Below, piece by piece: positions 44,679 to 56,801 of a stretch of 64,000 nt of DNA (its first letter is position 1; each line of letters begins with the position of its first letter). The notes beneath the pieces are model-generated. The model did no database searches. It was given only the letters and a program-made list of their open reading frames with translations, and had not been told where the DNA came from. The DNA is from Maratus speciosus. Lineage: Eukaryota > Arthropoda > Arachnida > Araneae > Salticidae. The stretch covers positions 515,081,100-515,145,099 of the forward strand of contig OZ010792.1 in the NCBI GenBank assembly GCA_963932465.1, given 5' to 3'. Both the position numbers and the translations under genes were made by a program.

Positions 44679-45434
44679 TATATATTATTTTCCTATTCGA
44701 CGGTGTAAAAATTGAAAATGTGCGATGTTTAGAAGTTTGAAAAAATTGCAATAAAAGTTAAATTGAATTGTTTGGTGTAGCCAGCGTCAAAATAACGTCT
44801 GTGTTACGCACAGTTTGTCCTTTATAATGTAAATAAATATTTCGTGATTAAAATAAAGGAAAATTAGTATAAAAAATTTCTGGTGTGAACTCGAAATTTT
44901 TGAATAAATTAGTAATAATAATAATAATAAAAAAAAAACCTGCCAGATTTGGCTACACTGTTTGCAGTCTGAAAAGTGTTAAAGAGGAAGTTTTCAATTT
45001 AGATGCTGAATGCAAGTTCAGAATGACCGATTCGATTTTGATAATTCATTTCGTTTAAAAGATTACATTTTTCAAAATAACACTTGAAATTTATTTATGC
45101 GTAGCTTATTTAGCCATTATGCCGAACATAAAAGAAAAAAAGTATTTTATTCAATTATTTAAAATCAAAATTAATAAAAAATCTGCCACTCATGTCTCTT
45201 GTCTGGCATTGTGTAACAGTGTGTAAGATTGAACTGTTTATTTATAATGTTTTTACATTCTTTCTTTTGCTATTTAGAGACTCATTAGTAAAAATGGTTA
45301 TCTTCTGAACACAGAGTAACTTCGCAGCAATAAATAAATAAATAAAAGATTTAAAAAATAATAAATTCGTACACTCTTTTTTTATTTTAATTATATTTTA
45401 TTTTCTACTTTTTAGCGTTTGAAATAATTCAATG
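44679..45434. other. Gene-free stretch
   Basis: AT-rich, with an (aat)n run near 44910 and a short inverted pair tggtgtagcca (44773) and tggctacac (44949). Insufficient to define an element. Confidence 0.45.
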
Positions 45435-45975
45435 CAGTAGAACCTCGATTATCCGAAGTAATTGGGACCGGCCCTCTTTCGGAAAATCGAAATTTTCGGA
45501 TAATCGAGAATGCTTCAATTTTAAGATTAAGAGAAATATCTGCAATATTTCTTATTATGGTAACAAGTGCTTAATAAAAATAAAGCAATAGCGTAATAGA
45601 AACAAGAATAAATTACCTGAATTTTAATTTTAAAATTAAGTACCTTTTACATATTTCACAAGGGCTTGAAATAATGTTTTGTTTGTTGCAGTTTCGATTG
45701 CCTTATTTGCTTTGAAGCTCTATCACGAAGTTTTTTAATATTATCAGTTTACCCAGTATCACCGTCTTTCTGCTGCTCCGGCCATGCCAAACCTTTTGCA
45801 AAACATTCAAAAGCTTCAGAATTGCTAATTTGAACGTTTTCTTCGTTCTACACCGCAACTTATGGGAGCTCAAGTTAAATTCAAAGGAACTCTAAGAAAG
45901 GGCAGCAAAAATATTTATATGTACTCGTAGTTCGAAAAGGACAGCTTGCACAGAAGGAATATAATAGTAAAATAT

Positions 45976-46009
<34 letters not shown>

Positions 46010-46124
46010 TTTAAAATGGATTTTGCATACAAAGAATGTGATATTAAAAAAAAAGCTTTAAAAATGGATTTCGGTTAACCGAGAGTTTCGGTTAAAAGAG
46101 TTTCGGGCAAAATAGGTTCTACTG
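45435..46124 (-). mobile_element. Tigger-type MITE with a minus-strand transposase tail
   Basis: CAGTAGAACCTCGATTATCC and, inverted, GGGCAAAATAGGTTCTACTG form the ends. TA is present at the right; the left flank is TG, likely a mutated TA. On the minus strand, about 45860-45655 encodes N-S-E-A-F-E-C-F-A-K-G-L-A-W then N-I-K-K-L-R-D-R-A, and ends Q-Q-T-K-H-Y-F-K, a C-terminal pattern of Tigger transposases with one in-frame stop. An A run is at 45979-46006. Confidence 0.8.
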
Positions 46125-46139
46125 TATTGCATTTTACAG

Positions 46140-46850
46140 CCAGTTGGACTATTTTAATAAACGCGGTTTGGAGCATAATTAACGCCATTAGACCGGGGGC
46201 GGCTCCACAAATAATCACCTCATCGAGTGGAAGGCTAAAATTCCAAGATCAGTTAAAACTCGGTTCACCTATTAACCCTTTCAGGGGCAAAGCATTTTCA
46301 ATGCTAAAGTGTTGAAATAAATAATAGGCACCGGAATTGACCAACAAATTTATTTGTAAATTTGAAAAAGGGTATATTTTTCATACATATTAAATGGAAA
46401 GTATTTTACGAAATTTCTGGTGTCATTGTGACGTTTAGGAATTAAAATTAAGTGGTTTCATAAACATACCACCGCCCCTGAAAGGGTTAAAATGCAACTG
46501 GTCTGCCAAGTCATATCTTGGTGGGAAACACCTGCAAACCTGAGTTTATGGGTTGACTGGTAGGTTTACCATAGTGTTTTCCTGCTCCCAGCCCTTCATG
46601 TTTTCATACCTTTGGATGCATGAAACACAATGATAAACCTACCGATCAACCACTAAAACTGAGTCTGCAGATGGTTTCCACCAAGATATGACTTGGTAGA
46701 CCAGTTGCATTTCAATATGCTAATCGAGTTCTGTCTAATCCTGGAATTTCAACCATCAACTCGATGAGGTGATGGTCTGTGCAGTCGCCTCACGATCTAT
46801 TATTGTTGTAACTCGTATACGGTTTCAATCATCAAGAATATCTGGTCATT
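46140..46850. mobile_element. Foldback element split by a piggyBac-like MITE
   Basis: atcacctcatcgagt at 46213 is inverted at 46757. The block aatgcaactggtctgccaag, then catatcttggtgg (46490-46530) is inverted at 46680-46714. With the MITE at 46276-46486 removed, the left arm becomes continuous and pairs with the right arm. The centre lies near 46600. No coding potential. Confidence 0.7.
46276..46486. mobile_element. piggyBac-like MITE, TTAA target
   Basis: CCCTTTCAGGGGC and, inverted, GCCCCTGAAAGGG are flanked by TTAA at 46272-46275 and 46487-46490. It is 211 bp and perfect in its outer 13 bp. Confidence 0.9.
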
Positions 46851-47091
46851 TACCATCTGCTGCCAGCTAACCAAAATATGCCTTAAAATCATTTATATTC
46901 TAAAAACAATAAAATGTTCCACATTGCCGTCAAAAACACACCTGTGTAGAGAATTTTTGTAATTGTAGCGTTTCAGGAAGTGGGTTAAAAATCGCTTGCA
47001 AAATTATATCTTTACATACATGAATCAAGTTGACTTAAATAAAAGAGTTTATCAGCGATTAGACAACACGAAGATAAGATTAAACAAACAA

Positions 47092-47345
47092 TAAGGACGA
47101 AAAATCGTGCGTAAAGAAAAGATTATGAAACACTTTTCAACACATTCAGAATACCGTAACAAAACTTCACCATTCAATAAGATGAAAGTTGATTTACAAG
47201 TAAACAAGTTGTATAACGTATAACTTATTATAAAATCCTATTTCATCAATTACCATCTATAGTTGAAAAAAAATCTGAATTTCTTTATGCAGTCCTGTAT
47301 AGGATCTAACAGATTTGTGTATATACTCAGTAGCGACAATTTTTC
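47092..47345. repeat. Interspersed repeat family A, copy 4 (short)
   Basis: gaaaaatcgtgcgtaaag followed by gattatgaaacacttttcaac, catctatagttga and ctgtataggatctaacag modules match family A. Between 47346 and 47955 nothing is recognisable. Confidence 0.65.
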
Positions 47346-47955
47346 AAAAATATTGGGTAGGCTCAGAAATTTTTGAGTAAAATAGCACATATATTTTTTC
47401 CCCCTTAGTGTGTATAGAGAGACAGAGGAGAGAAGTGAATAACTAACGAAGATAATTCGAAATTAAATTATGTTTTTTCTAAGCACATTTTTTAATTAGT
47501 ATAATTTAATTATAATTTTGCAAATGATTGTATTAAATTATATTTTTATAAGTTCTTCTTTATAAATACATTAATATTTATTTTAAATAACAATGGAATT
47601 GCTAACTATTGAAAGTGTAAAAAATTAAATGTCAAGAAAAGCATACATTTTAGTCACCTAAGTGCTTTATCTTTATCAATTCAAGACATCAAAACAGATG
47701 GCAAAATAGGCAGGAAATTTGTTTTCGTGAGAAATTTATAACGAAACATCCCCTGAAGAAGTTGTCAGTGATCCTGTAAGTCTAATGGATGTCCTTACTA
47801 TTTTTCAAACAAAATTATTTTGAGACCGTTAATAAATCAAATTTCATTACAGCTATTAAATAAATAAAATAAGTACATTACGGATTAAATCAATTGAAAT
47901 TGGGTGGGTGGAGGGATCAAATTATTGGTAGTATTATTACGCGCTCCATGGGCCC

Positions 47956-49917
47956 ATATAAGTTTGCGCCATTCTACATATTACATAGTATACAGAAATT
48001 TAGTTCACTTGGAAAATGCATAACACAGTTGAAAATTCTCCTTTACTAATTTAAGTCAATAAGTGAAATGTACTCGAATTCCTTTGTGTAGCCCTGTACA
48101 CGATCTATAGAATTTATACACACAAGTGATATGCAAAGAAGTAGTTAAATTTAAAAACTCATGCCACAATTGATAACGCACTTATAGCAAATATTTCTCA
48201 TAAACAGTACTGTGTAGCCGAATTCTTTGTGTGTCTCTCTAAATGAACGATAAATGTTGCACATGCACACCCTCTAATACTAACTAAGTAATCTTGTAGT
48301 GCAACTCAGTCATGTATTTCAATTTGTTTGAAATAGTGTAACAGTATTAATTTACACACCACACGATTTTTTGCCCATAGATCACCATGTAACTGATTTT
48401 TTTTTTTTTTTTTTGCACAGAATTGTGTATGATCAATAGTATATATACACAAAAAGTAATTTTCTTTTTACATTTAAAAAACCATGCTACAATTGAAAAC
48501 GCACTTTCAGCAATTATTGCTCATAGACAGTATTGAAACTGAATTCTTTTGTGTGTTCCTGTAGATCAGGCATGTCAAACACGCGGCCCGCGGGCCACAA
48601 CTGGCCCACCGACCTCTTATATCTGGCCAGCGAAGCCTTCGGCATTTTACATTTGTTTCATTTAATTGTTACAACGCACATGCTGAAGATACAATTTGCA
48701 TGAACACACTTGCACCAACCGTGGTCTTAAAGATGGCGAACAAACGATAGATATGTATTTGTATATATGTGTTAATTAATTTTGAAGATTTTTAATTCTG
48801 ATGTTAAATTATTATAGCCTTTGCCTAGTGCCTGTCATTAGTCGAGTTTTCCCACTGACATCTCGGATTGCATTACTACAAAAATCATCGGAGTAGAAAT
48901 TTTAAAAAAATATAGTAAAAAATTATTTCAAAAGAAGATTTTTGAGTTTCAAGAAACATGAAAAGCAGTTCAATCTGTTTCTTTCATCTCTAATAATTGA
49001 TGTTCAAATTATTGTTCAGAATTTATTGCTGCAGCTAATCAAATTTTAGTACGATTCCGTATTAGCGCCTATGTAAATGGATATCGAGTTTCCAAATTTC
49101 TGTAATTATTCATCAATCGAAGACATCAATTGAAGTACAGTATGCAACCTTTTGTTATTTTTCAAATCAAAGAATGCGTTACAGTGTAATAATGTACACA
49201 TAATGTGAACCAGAAAATTAAAAAATGAAATCAAATAAGTAGCGAAAATATATTACATACTTTATTAAATAGATTCAAAATATGTCTGTTTTTATTTTTT
49301 ACATGGAGAAAACACAGAAGTAGAAGATTGACTGTTATGCCTTTGCTGAATCCAGATTAGTGTGTACAAGCAATTTTTAAAATAAACGCAATTTATAAAA
49401 GCCAATGAATTTTTTTTTTTTTTTTTGGTTGATGAAAGCAATTTTGCGGATTTTTTTGAAAAATTAATGTAAAATAAACTATGTACTTAATGTTGGAACG
49501 GAACTTTGCGTTAAAATTTCTTTAACATTGCTATGTTTCTCACTGACAAATTTTATTCTGTGCAATGGTAATATCTTTTTTTAATATGGCCCGCGGCTTT
49601 GTATATAATGCTTAATTTGGCCAGCGGCGTTAAATGAGTTTGACATGCCTGCTGTAGATGAACGATAAATGCTATGCACATCGTATTCTATAGTAGACAT
49701 CTTGTAATGCAGTTTCTCCCCATAAACCGTAATGCAACGGAATTCTTTTGAATGCACCTGTAATCGAACTATAAATGCTACACACTTCATTTTCAATACC
49801 GAACATGCCTTGGTAAATCTCAATGACGTACATCAATTACGAATATATTTACGCGAGTTAGAGCACGGACAGACAAACTGAATTCATAACCACTTTGCCA
49901 GCTATGTTGGAAAGTGT
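47956..49917. repeat. Interspersed repeat family A, copy 5, split by a hAT MITE
   Basis: Modules ctacatattacatagtata, agccctgtacacgatctatag and ttgtgtgtctctctaaatga run to 48566 and resume after the MITE at 49652 (ctgtagatgaacgataaatg), ending with gagttagagcacggacagac and ttggaaagtgttaa at about 49917. Confidence 0.75.
48567..49651. mobile_element. hAT MITE with exact 8-bp target duplication
   Basis: CAGGCATGTCAAACACGCGG and, inverted, GAGTTTGACATGCCTG are flanked by CTGTAGAT at 48559-48566 and 49652-49659. Subterminal cggcccgcgggcc and tggcccgcgg are typical of hAT MITEs. It is 1085 bp with no transposase. Confidence 0.95.
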
Positions 49918-50557
49918 TAAAAATGAGTAAAACTAAAATTTACCTAATTTAAATTGTACCCCCCCCCCCACACACACACACCCACACCCACATTCTATCC
50001 GAAGCTGTACGAACTTATTATTTTACAAGCCAAAATCAGGACAAAAAGTATTTTTAATTATTTTTAATCCATCATTTTTTTAACATTTTAGTTTAAAGAT
50101 ATGAATCATCACAATCGCGAGAAAAAAGTTTCATATACATTTTCAAAATAATCCGATTTGGTTTAATATTATTATATAAAACTACTCTAAAAATTATTAT
50201 TATTATTAAAATTTGATTAACAGCTGCTTCCAAATAGCATTTCTAACACCTTATGGTGTTTTTGTGAACAATCGTCCCTAAGTTTCTCTTCTAAGATTGG
50301 ATTGTCTTTCAAATTAATGTAAATTTTTGGAATTTTGAACAATGAAAAATGTAAGTCATTATTTAAACAACTTCTATACCTTTCTCTTTTCATGTTTGAA
50401 TCATAGTTTCTGTAACCCCTCCCCCTACTCCCGCAAAAAATATCTTTCGTTGTCGAATAAAACTTTTTTCGAGTCAATGTGAATAGAAATGAGAAAATTA
50501 ATTATTTAATTCGCATTTTAGCCCCGATATGCTATTTCTTTCGGGCAGCAGTTAAAG
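49918..50557. other. Gene-free stretch with simple repeats
   Basis: C run and (ca)n tract at 49961-49992, (tat)n near 50195. The 86-codon minus-strand frame at 50217-50477 has no recognisable domain. Confidence 0.5.
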
Positions 50558-51069
50558 CAGTGGTTCCCAACTTTTCATTGGCCACGCCCCACCGAATCAT
50601 CTGTAAAATGACGATCCCCCCCCCCCCCCCTCTCCTACTTTGTAACATATTCTCTGTAATATTTTAAATATTTTATTATATTTAAGTAGTGAAAACGATT
50701 CACGTGGAGGAATACCAACAAAACCTTAAATACTTTAAAACCTTATTAAATACTTTATTAAATACTTTAAAACCTTATTAAATACTTTAAAACCTTATTA
50801 AATGCTTTTAAAAAACATCCATATAATTATTCTGGCTTAATTCTACTTTTAAATTTTGATTAAGACGTTTTTATAAATTCAAGAAAAAACTTCTTTTCTT
50901 CAATTCAGCTTTAAATTTTGAATGCATTACTTTTATTTTCAGCTTGCAATATTATTTTTTCAAGGAAAAGAACTGACAGCAAATGCTACTGGCGAATTTG
51001 GAATTGCCCCCCTAAAAGTCAAATGCCCCCCCCCCGGTGGGGCGTAACACCCCACGTTGGGAACCACTG
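50558..51069. mobile_element. hAT MITE with near-perfect 8-bp duplication
   Basis: CAGTGGTTCCCAACTTTTC and, inverted, CACGTTGGGAACCACTG form the ends, flanked by agttaaag (50550-50557) and aattaaag (51070-51077). Both sides carry C/G runs and ccacgcccca/tggggcg motifs. The interior has short tandem taaatactttaaaacctta units near 50725-50800. Confidence 0.9.
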
Positions 51070-51077
51070 AATTAAAG

Positions 51078-51935
51078 TGCCGTGCCTAAAAAATAACGTT
51101 CCGTTACATAAGCCAGCCGTAAAACGGAGCAGATGTATCATTGTACGGTAAAATACTGGTAATATCTACTGCAATTTTTTCAACTACTAAAGATGGCACA
51201 TTTTCAGTTTTTACACAGTCGTATGGGAAGAAAAAGTACTTTTAAATGCAATTTGTTTGAAAACTGCATCTCAATTTATTTTTGAGATATTAATTTTTTT
51301 GTAGTTTTTAAAGCCATTTCTGCAATGGTTGAAACTGAAGTACTCCATTTCTGTAGAAAGTAAAGGGAAAATAGTAGATTACTATATCTTTTTGTTGTCA
51401 TTTTCTCGTAAAAACTGGGGAAAAAAATTGTAATTAAAATATGTGATATGCCAAGAATATCATCTGCTATAAAAATGTATTTTAAAGTATGTATGTGTGA
51501 CTTTTTCCCGCATTTACTTAATTCCTATCAAAAAGCTGAAAGAATGCAATTTTATTAAGCCGTGGGTAATAACATTTTCCAAATTTTGAAGAAATGTAAA
51601 TGAATGATTTCTGATAAAACATGGAGTTATTATACACTATATTTAATTTTTAGTATCCATATTACTGTTACAAACAAACGAAGGAATATGAATCGTTAGA
51701 TACCCGATTTTTTTTGTCGAGTTTCTGGAATGAAAATATCGCTTTTTGCTGGGTTTGTGTATTATTCCGCGATAGTGACGTCCTATGCATACTTTTCTAT
51801 AGATGTTGTTTAAGACTGGATCGTAAATGTGGAATTCTTCAGCGGATCCAAATGACGTCATTTTATATAAAATAAAAGCGTATATTTTAAGTCTTAAAAC
51901 TGACATATGTTGTGTACTATCTATATTTATATAGG
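51078..51935. other. Gene-free stretch
   Basis: No terminal repeats or coding signals found; small frames on both strands have no recognisable domains. Confidence 0.5.
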
Positions 51936-53275
51936 GGAGACCGGTGTACAGTGGACCACTTTTGCAGTTAACATTTTTTTCTCTTTAACGGAGAGACCAA
52001 TCTACGTGAAAGAAAATATTTTTGAATATTTTTTAAACCTTTCTACATGCCTCATAATTTTCGCAGAACATAGTTCCCAATTCATTTTTCAATTTTTTTA
52101 TTTATTTTTATTTTTATTTTTTTATATATGTGGAGCAAACATGCAAACCATGCTTTCTCCTTCAGATACAAATTTTCAAAAAACACAAAAAACTGATAAA
52201 TAAGAAAATAACTTGTATTTAATTCTCATTTTTATTGTGTATTTTTATTACTGTTTATTAGAAAGAATTGCAAGCATACCTAAGATATTAAACATAAAAC
52301 AAATTAATAAAATGCATTTAATATTTGGAGAAATCACATTTTGACCGAATTCAGAGGAGGAAACATGTTTTGATTGTTTGACAAGTGGATAAAACGCTTT
52401 TTGAATGAAATAAGTTCTAACTCACAAATAATACAATAGCATTATTTTATTTGAATAAATACCGAATTTCAGTTGATTATTGTTAAAATAAAATGACAGA
52501 TTATGGTACCTAGTAGTATTCATTAAATATTTACTAAATAAATACTCGTTTGCCAGAAATTCACTTCAAATTTTAAAACCAATATCTTCATCTAGACAGT
52601 TATACACATATCCCTCTTCTTTATTGCAGGCTTATCAATCATGGATAATGTGGTTGTATCATTTGAATATATCATCAGGTTGATTTTGCCACTGCTCACT
52701 ATACATTACCTTCAAAAGTTTTTTAACATCTTTGTTCTTTTCAACTGGTATGGCGTGGCTAAGAGGAAGATATTCTAAAACAACCCTTTGAACAAGGCAA
52801 CAGTAACTCCCTTTTTATGAAGATTTACATCATATTCTTCATTTAGATCTTGAAATCTATAATTCTGGAAGCCTTTAACTTTAACAGTTCTCTTATTTTT
52901 TCTAAAGCAGTCCGTTTCAATTGTGATATGTATGGTAGGTTTCGAAAGTACACATTAAGTGACAACTGTGATTGCCAGACTGGAGAAATCACTGCTTGAT
53001 TGAATGCAGGCTTTGGAGGAAACACTCTTTGGTTGAAACGTCAAGTTTTAAAATTGATTTATAATCGGAGAAAAATTTTTTTTAGTAAAAAATACCATTT
53101 ATTTCTGTGCAATTTAACACAGAGTTCATAAAAATAACAATAACTCATTTTTTATTTTTTTGTGAGAAAACACGGTTTGAATGTTTGCTCCACATATATA
53201 CACCCGTAAAGTGGACCAGTGTCCCCCGGAACCGGGGACACTGGTTCACTCACACTGGGGCACAGTAGTCCGCTA
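51936..53275 (-). mobile_element. Unclassified repeat with inverted internal blocks and a coding-like remnant
   Basis: Near 51946 the text ggtgtacagtggaccac resembles the inverse of ggtcca/gtggacc modules near 53212. The block tatatatgtggagcaaacat at 52126 is inverted at 53179-53200. Minus-strand coding-like sequence occupies about 52750-53035. Ends and target duplication could not be set. The short palindrome cccccggaaccggggg lies near 53225. Confidence 0.4.
52750..53035 (-). pseudogene. Coding-like remnant, family not recognised
   Basis: The 60-codon minus-strand frame 53025-52843 has natural-protein character: P-P-K-P-A-F-N-Q-A-V-I-S-P-V-W, then N-L-P-Y-I-S-Q-L-K and L-L-K-L-K-A-S-R-I-I-D-F. 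A second frame continues it downstream with K-G-V-T-V-A-L-F-K-G-L before stops. It looks like a decayed gene inside the repeat at 51936-53275, but I cannot name a family. It could be a transposon protein or a captured host fragment. Confidence 0.45.
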
Positions 53276-53331
53276 TTAGTTATTGTCTAAAATACAATAT
53301 AAATCTATTTATAATTAATCTAATTCTTTTT

Positions 53332-53877
53332 ACCCGACTGAAAAGAAGGGTTATGTGTTTCACGCGTATCTGTGTATGTGGATTTCTTTATACCCTCAAA
53401 ACATCCCAACGGCTGGATGGATTTTTATGAATCATGTCTCTATCGATTCGTCTTAATCTTCCGATGGTTATAGAATAGGTTTTGCTTTTATAAATTCAAA
53501 ATGACGGCCGTAAAATAAAAAATGGCGGTAGAAACGAAAAAAAAAATTAAGCACCATATTGAGTGGCATATCATTGGATAGGTCTTTCAAAATGAAGACG
53601 ATGTTTCATTGACCATTTTGTAGTCAGAAGCTCCGTTTAAATATTACACAACCTGGAAGTTGTGTACTTTGGTTCGCTACCTTTACTGTAACTCTACTCT
53701 AACCTTCATAATAGACATCTATGGGTCTCATCAAAAGAGTGTTTGTAGATAGGAACTAATAATTAAACACAACTTAAAAGTCATCAATACAAGTAAATAA
53801 AAAAAAGGTAAGTAATATAAAAAATAGTTTCATATTGATGAGAAATAATTAATTAGTTCGCTTTTTAGCGGTCGGGT
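53332..53877. mobile_element. 546-bp element with CCGACTG/CGGTCGGGT ends
   Basis: acccgactgaaaag at the left and, inverted, ctttttagcggtcgggt at the right pair over the outermost bases, and both lie against T runs. The interior has a gaagggttatgtgtttcac start and ttcaaaatgacggcc. No frame. The family resembles short repeats of unknown superfamily. Confidence 0.55.
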
Positions 53878-54424
53878 TTTTTGATTTTTTAAATTTAATA
53901 TATTATTTATTTCCCCTTTACCTCCAAAACAACATAATAATACAAATTTGCAAGTAGCATTTTGAAACAAAAAACATAAAACTAAAGAATTATCAAAAAA
54001 TTTATTATATTTTGAAAATAACAATATAAGATGCAGGAGTGATTGCAAATAAGTTATTAATTAAGTACAAAAAAAATCAACAAACATTAAGACAAATGTG
54101 ATGATGAAAAATTTATTAGAAGCTCAAAATAGTCAGGATAAAATAGTTGAGCTAACCATGTGCTCTGAAGCTATAAATAACCAATCCATAGTGAAGTCAT
54201 CTATTACTTATTAGGCTACAGTTATGTTTTTCAAAGGCAGTAAATACAAAAGAAAATATTTCTTGCTATGTTAATTCTACAATGCATGATTTTCATTTTT
54301 CTTGCCCAAATTTGTTTACATTTCTATTTGGGCCATGCTATTCGATTGTCTTCATTGAGTGGAACATAATTCAGTAAAACCTGTGAAAACAGATCCTGTC
54401 AATAACGGAATTTGTTTATGATTA
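53878..54424. other. Gene-free stretch ending in a MITE end
   Basis: From 54372 the text cagtaaaacctgtgaaaaca resembles the left end of the element at 57607. It is cut after ~50 bp by the MITE at 54425. Confidence 0.5.
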
Positions 54425-54888
54425 CAGTATCGAACCATTTATCCGGAAACCAGTTAACCGGAAAACCAGTTATGCGGAATGATATTTCTGATAGACTGAT
54501 TTCAGAATCTTTGCAGAAGAAGGTGTCATACATTGCCAGTTTGACATAGGCTTTGCTTGAAACAATTGTACAATTTGATGACAGTATCTAGTATTTTTCG
54601 TATTTTAGATGTTTTAATTTTTATGCAGAGGAAACAGAAGAATTTTTGTTCCTAAGGGATTCCCATAAATTGCCTTCTTTTAAACTCTGGCTAATTTTTT
54701 ATCTTTCTTGCATTGATTTTTAATCCAACTAATCTAATAATTTAAAATGAGAAATAATGCCATAACCACGCATATTCCATAAAATTTATCAAATGGATGC
54801 TGCTTTAATGCACAACCAGTTAACCGGAAAAACCAGTTATCCGGAATACATCTGACCCCAAGCATTCCGGATAAATGGTTCTGTACTG
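54425..54888. mobile_element. TA-flanked pogo/Tigger-type MITE
   Basis: CAGTATCGAACCATTTATCC and, inverted, AATGGTTCTGTACTG are flanked by TA. Subterminal ccagttaaccggaaa modules repeat on both sides. 464 bp without coding. Confidence 0.85.
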
Positions 54889-54889
54889 T

Positions 54890-55219
54890 ATATCGCTCAA
54901 CCGCAAGAAGAGTGAGATCTCGCAAAAATTCAATTTGCGTCTTATTCCAGAAATAGGTCTGTCACATGTGTTTCTTGCTATACAAAAGGTTTCATAGGTG
55001 TAGTTATACGGAAAATCACTTTATTACGCTATATGTCCATTTTTGACCACAGAAGAGGGGTGGATTGTGTGGGGAGGCGCAAATTTTGCGCAATCCTCCA
55101 AACCTCATCCTACGTCTTCATTCTTAAAAGGGATCTCAGGACTCTTAAAGCTTTAAAATTTTCGAAATTTTAATTTTTTTAGATGTTAAACTCCTGTCTT
55201 TTCTGAACATTTTGATATA
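54890..55219. repeat. Interspersed repeat family E, copy 1 (left part)
   Basis: The text tttcataggtgtagttata, ttattacgctatatgtccat and gaccacagaag recurs at 62545-62620 in the same order. The right part of this copy is near 56620-56790 (gttatatgctcttatgcat, ttgtcgagatgtgtcac), separated by the MITE at 55220. Confidence 0.75.
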
Positions 55220-55956
55220 CAGTCGTCTCCGTTTAAATGAATATTGACGGTTTCCGAAATAATATTCGATTAAGCGGGTAATTTGATTAAACGGGGAATC
55301 ATAACTGTATTATTTAATGCGTAATAAAAAGGCAAAATAACCATCTACAGTATATTTAATTAACAGCATAATAAATCGTTAATAGAATAACATAAACTAA
55401 AATAAATACAAATGCTAATATAAAGTAAATACGTATTAATTTTAATGGTTTACATCACACTTAATGCAGCTCATTTGAATTTGGTCAAAACTTTGCTGCT
55501 TCTAATTTGTGTTACTTATACTGCCTTAAAAAAATCGTTTAAAGTGGTTTGTTTAAGTGGAATTTTATAGAGATAAATATCGAGTTATTTTTCGAATGAG
55601 TGCAAATTATTACAACTACCATCTGGAAGTGATGGTGGGGAAATCATTTGACCTGTCCATTATACACTTGCCGGCCAAAATCATTGCAAGACAAACTGAA
55701 ATTTTTTTTTCAGCATAAAGGAACCGAAAATGACAAAAGGTGGAAGGAAATTCCGGCTGAAATGTGCTTTCCGCGGCTATTTTCAAATATCGGTCACACA
55801 GTTGTTATTCGATTAAGCGGGGACTTCGTAAAATGTATTTGGTTTAAGCGGGGAAAAATAACATAGAAGAAATAGGAATAAATTCGGTTCCGGAGGATTG
55901 TATTCGAATAAGCGGGTTATTCGATTATCCGTGACCCGATAATGTGGGGAGGACTG
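55220..55956. mobile_element. TA-flanked pogo/Tigger-type MITE
   Basis: CAGTCGTCTCCGTTTAAATG and, inverted, GATAATGTGGGGAGGACTG are flanked by TA at both sides. Subterminal attcgattaagcggg and ggtttaagcgggga modules are present on both sides. 737 bp with no supported frame. Confidence 0.8.
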
Positions 55957-55958
55957 TA

Positions 55959-56801
55959 GTTGTTTCCTTGAAATTCCTATTAGAACTGAATTTATGGCTT
56001 TTACATTTATACACGTTCAATAGTTGAAGCGTCGTTTCGGAAACTTCGAAGCCATTTTTCTCCAAATGACGTTTTTGGGCATAACGCGCACGTTATCTCA
56101 AAAACTTATGAATATTTTTTCATGAAATTTTCAAAATTTATGTTTCATGTTAGTCTGTATAAACTGAACCTAAAATTTCCTTTTTATTGTTCAAAACAAT
56201 ACTTTTTTAGGTGATTATACTGTTGAATTTTTTTTCATTTTGCATTAGCTAAATACAACTTTGTATTAAAAATATAAAAAAGCTTTAAATACAAATTTAT
56301 TTAGGTTCAGGGTAATTGTTACAATCTGAAGTATAAGTAGGCACCAAAATTTTCATTCTAGTTGCAATACTAATTTTGTAATCGTGCGCGTAATCTGTTA
56401 TGCCGATTTTTTGCTCGTCAAATGTCTAACAGTTTGGAGCTCCCTGTAAATGCTAATTCTGTATCTTATAATTTTTTAAATACATGAAATGAAAGAACAT
56501 ACTTATATATTTTATTCCAATTAAAATCGTGTCTTAAAATCCAATACATTTTAAGATATTAAATGTTGAAAATTGGTCTTTTTTTTTTCATTTTTTCTAA
56601 TTTTAAGAGTCCTGAGACCCCTTAAGGGTTATATGCTCTTATGCATCTTTTTATTCCTGCATGCACAGCTAAGTGCTATAATTTCATGTTACAGTAAAAT
56701 CATAAAAATTTTCTTTTGTCTCTCCTGTGAAATTTATTTTTGTCGAGATGTGTCACTTTTCTTCCAGGTGAGCGATATGCTGAAAGTAATACCATACTTG
56801 C
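55959..56801. other. Non-coding, includes the right part of repeat family E copy 1
   Basis: Mostly AT-rich. From about 56620 it matches 62690-62800 and then 63690-63720 of the other family E copy. An uninterrupted ttgtcgagatgtgtcac at 56740-56756 is an empty site for the MITE at 62805. Confidence 0.6.

Noticed and set aside
51907..52203. 98-codon plus-strand frame with hydrophobic stretches
   Set aside because: Hydrophobicity comes from T-rich low-complexity DNA; it spans a repeat boundary and has no domain.
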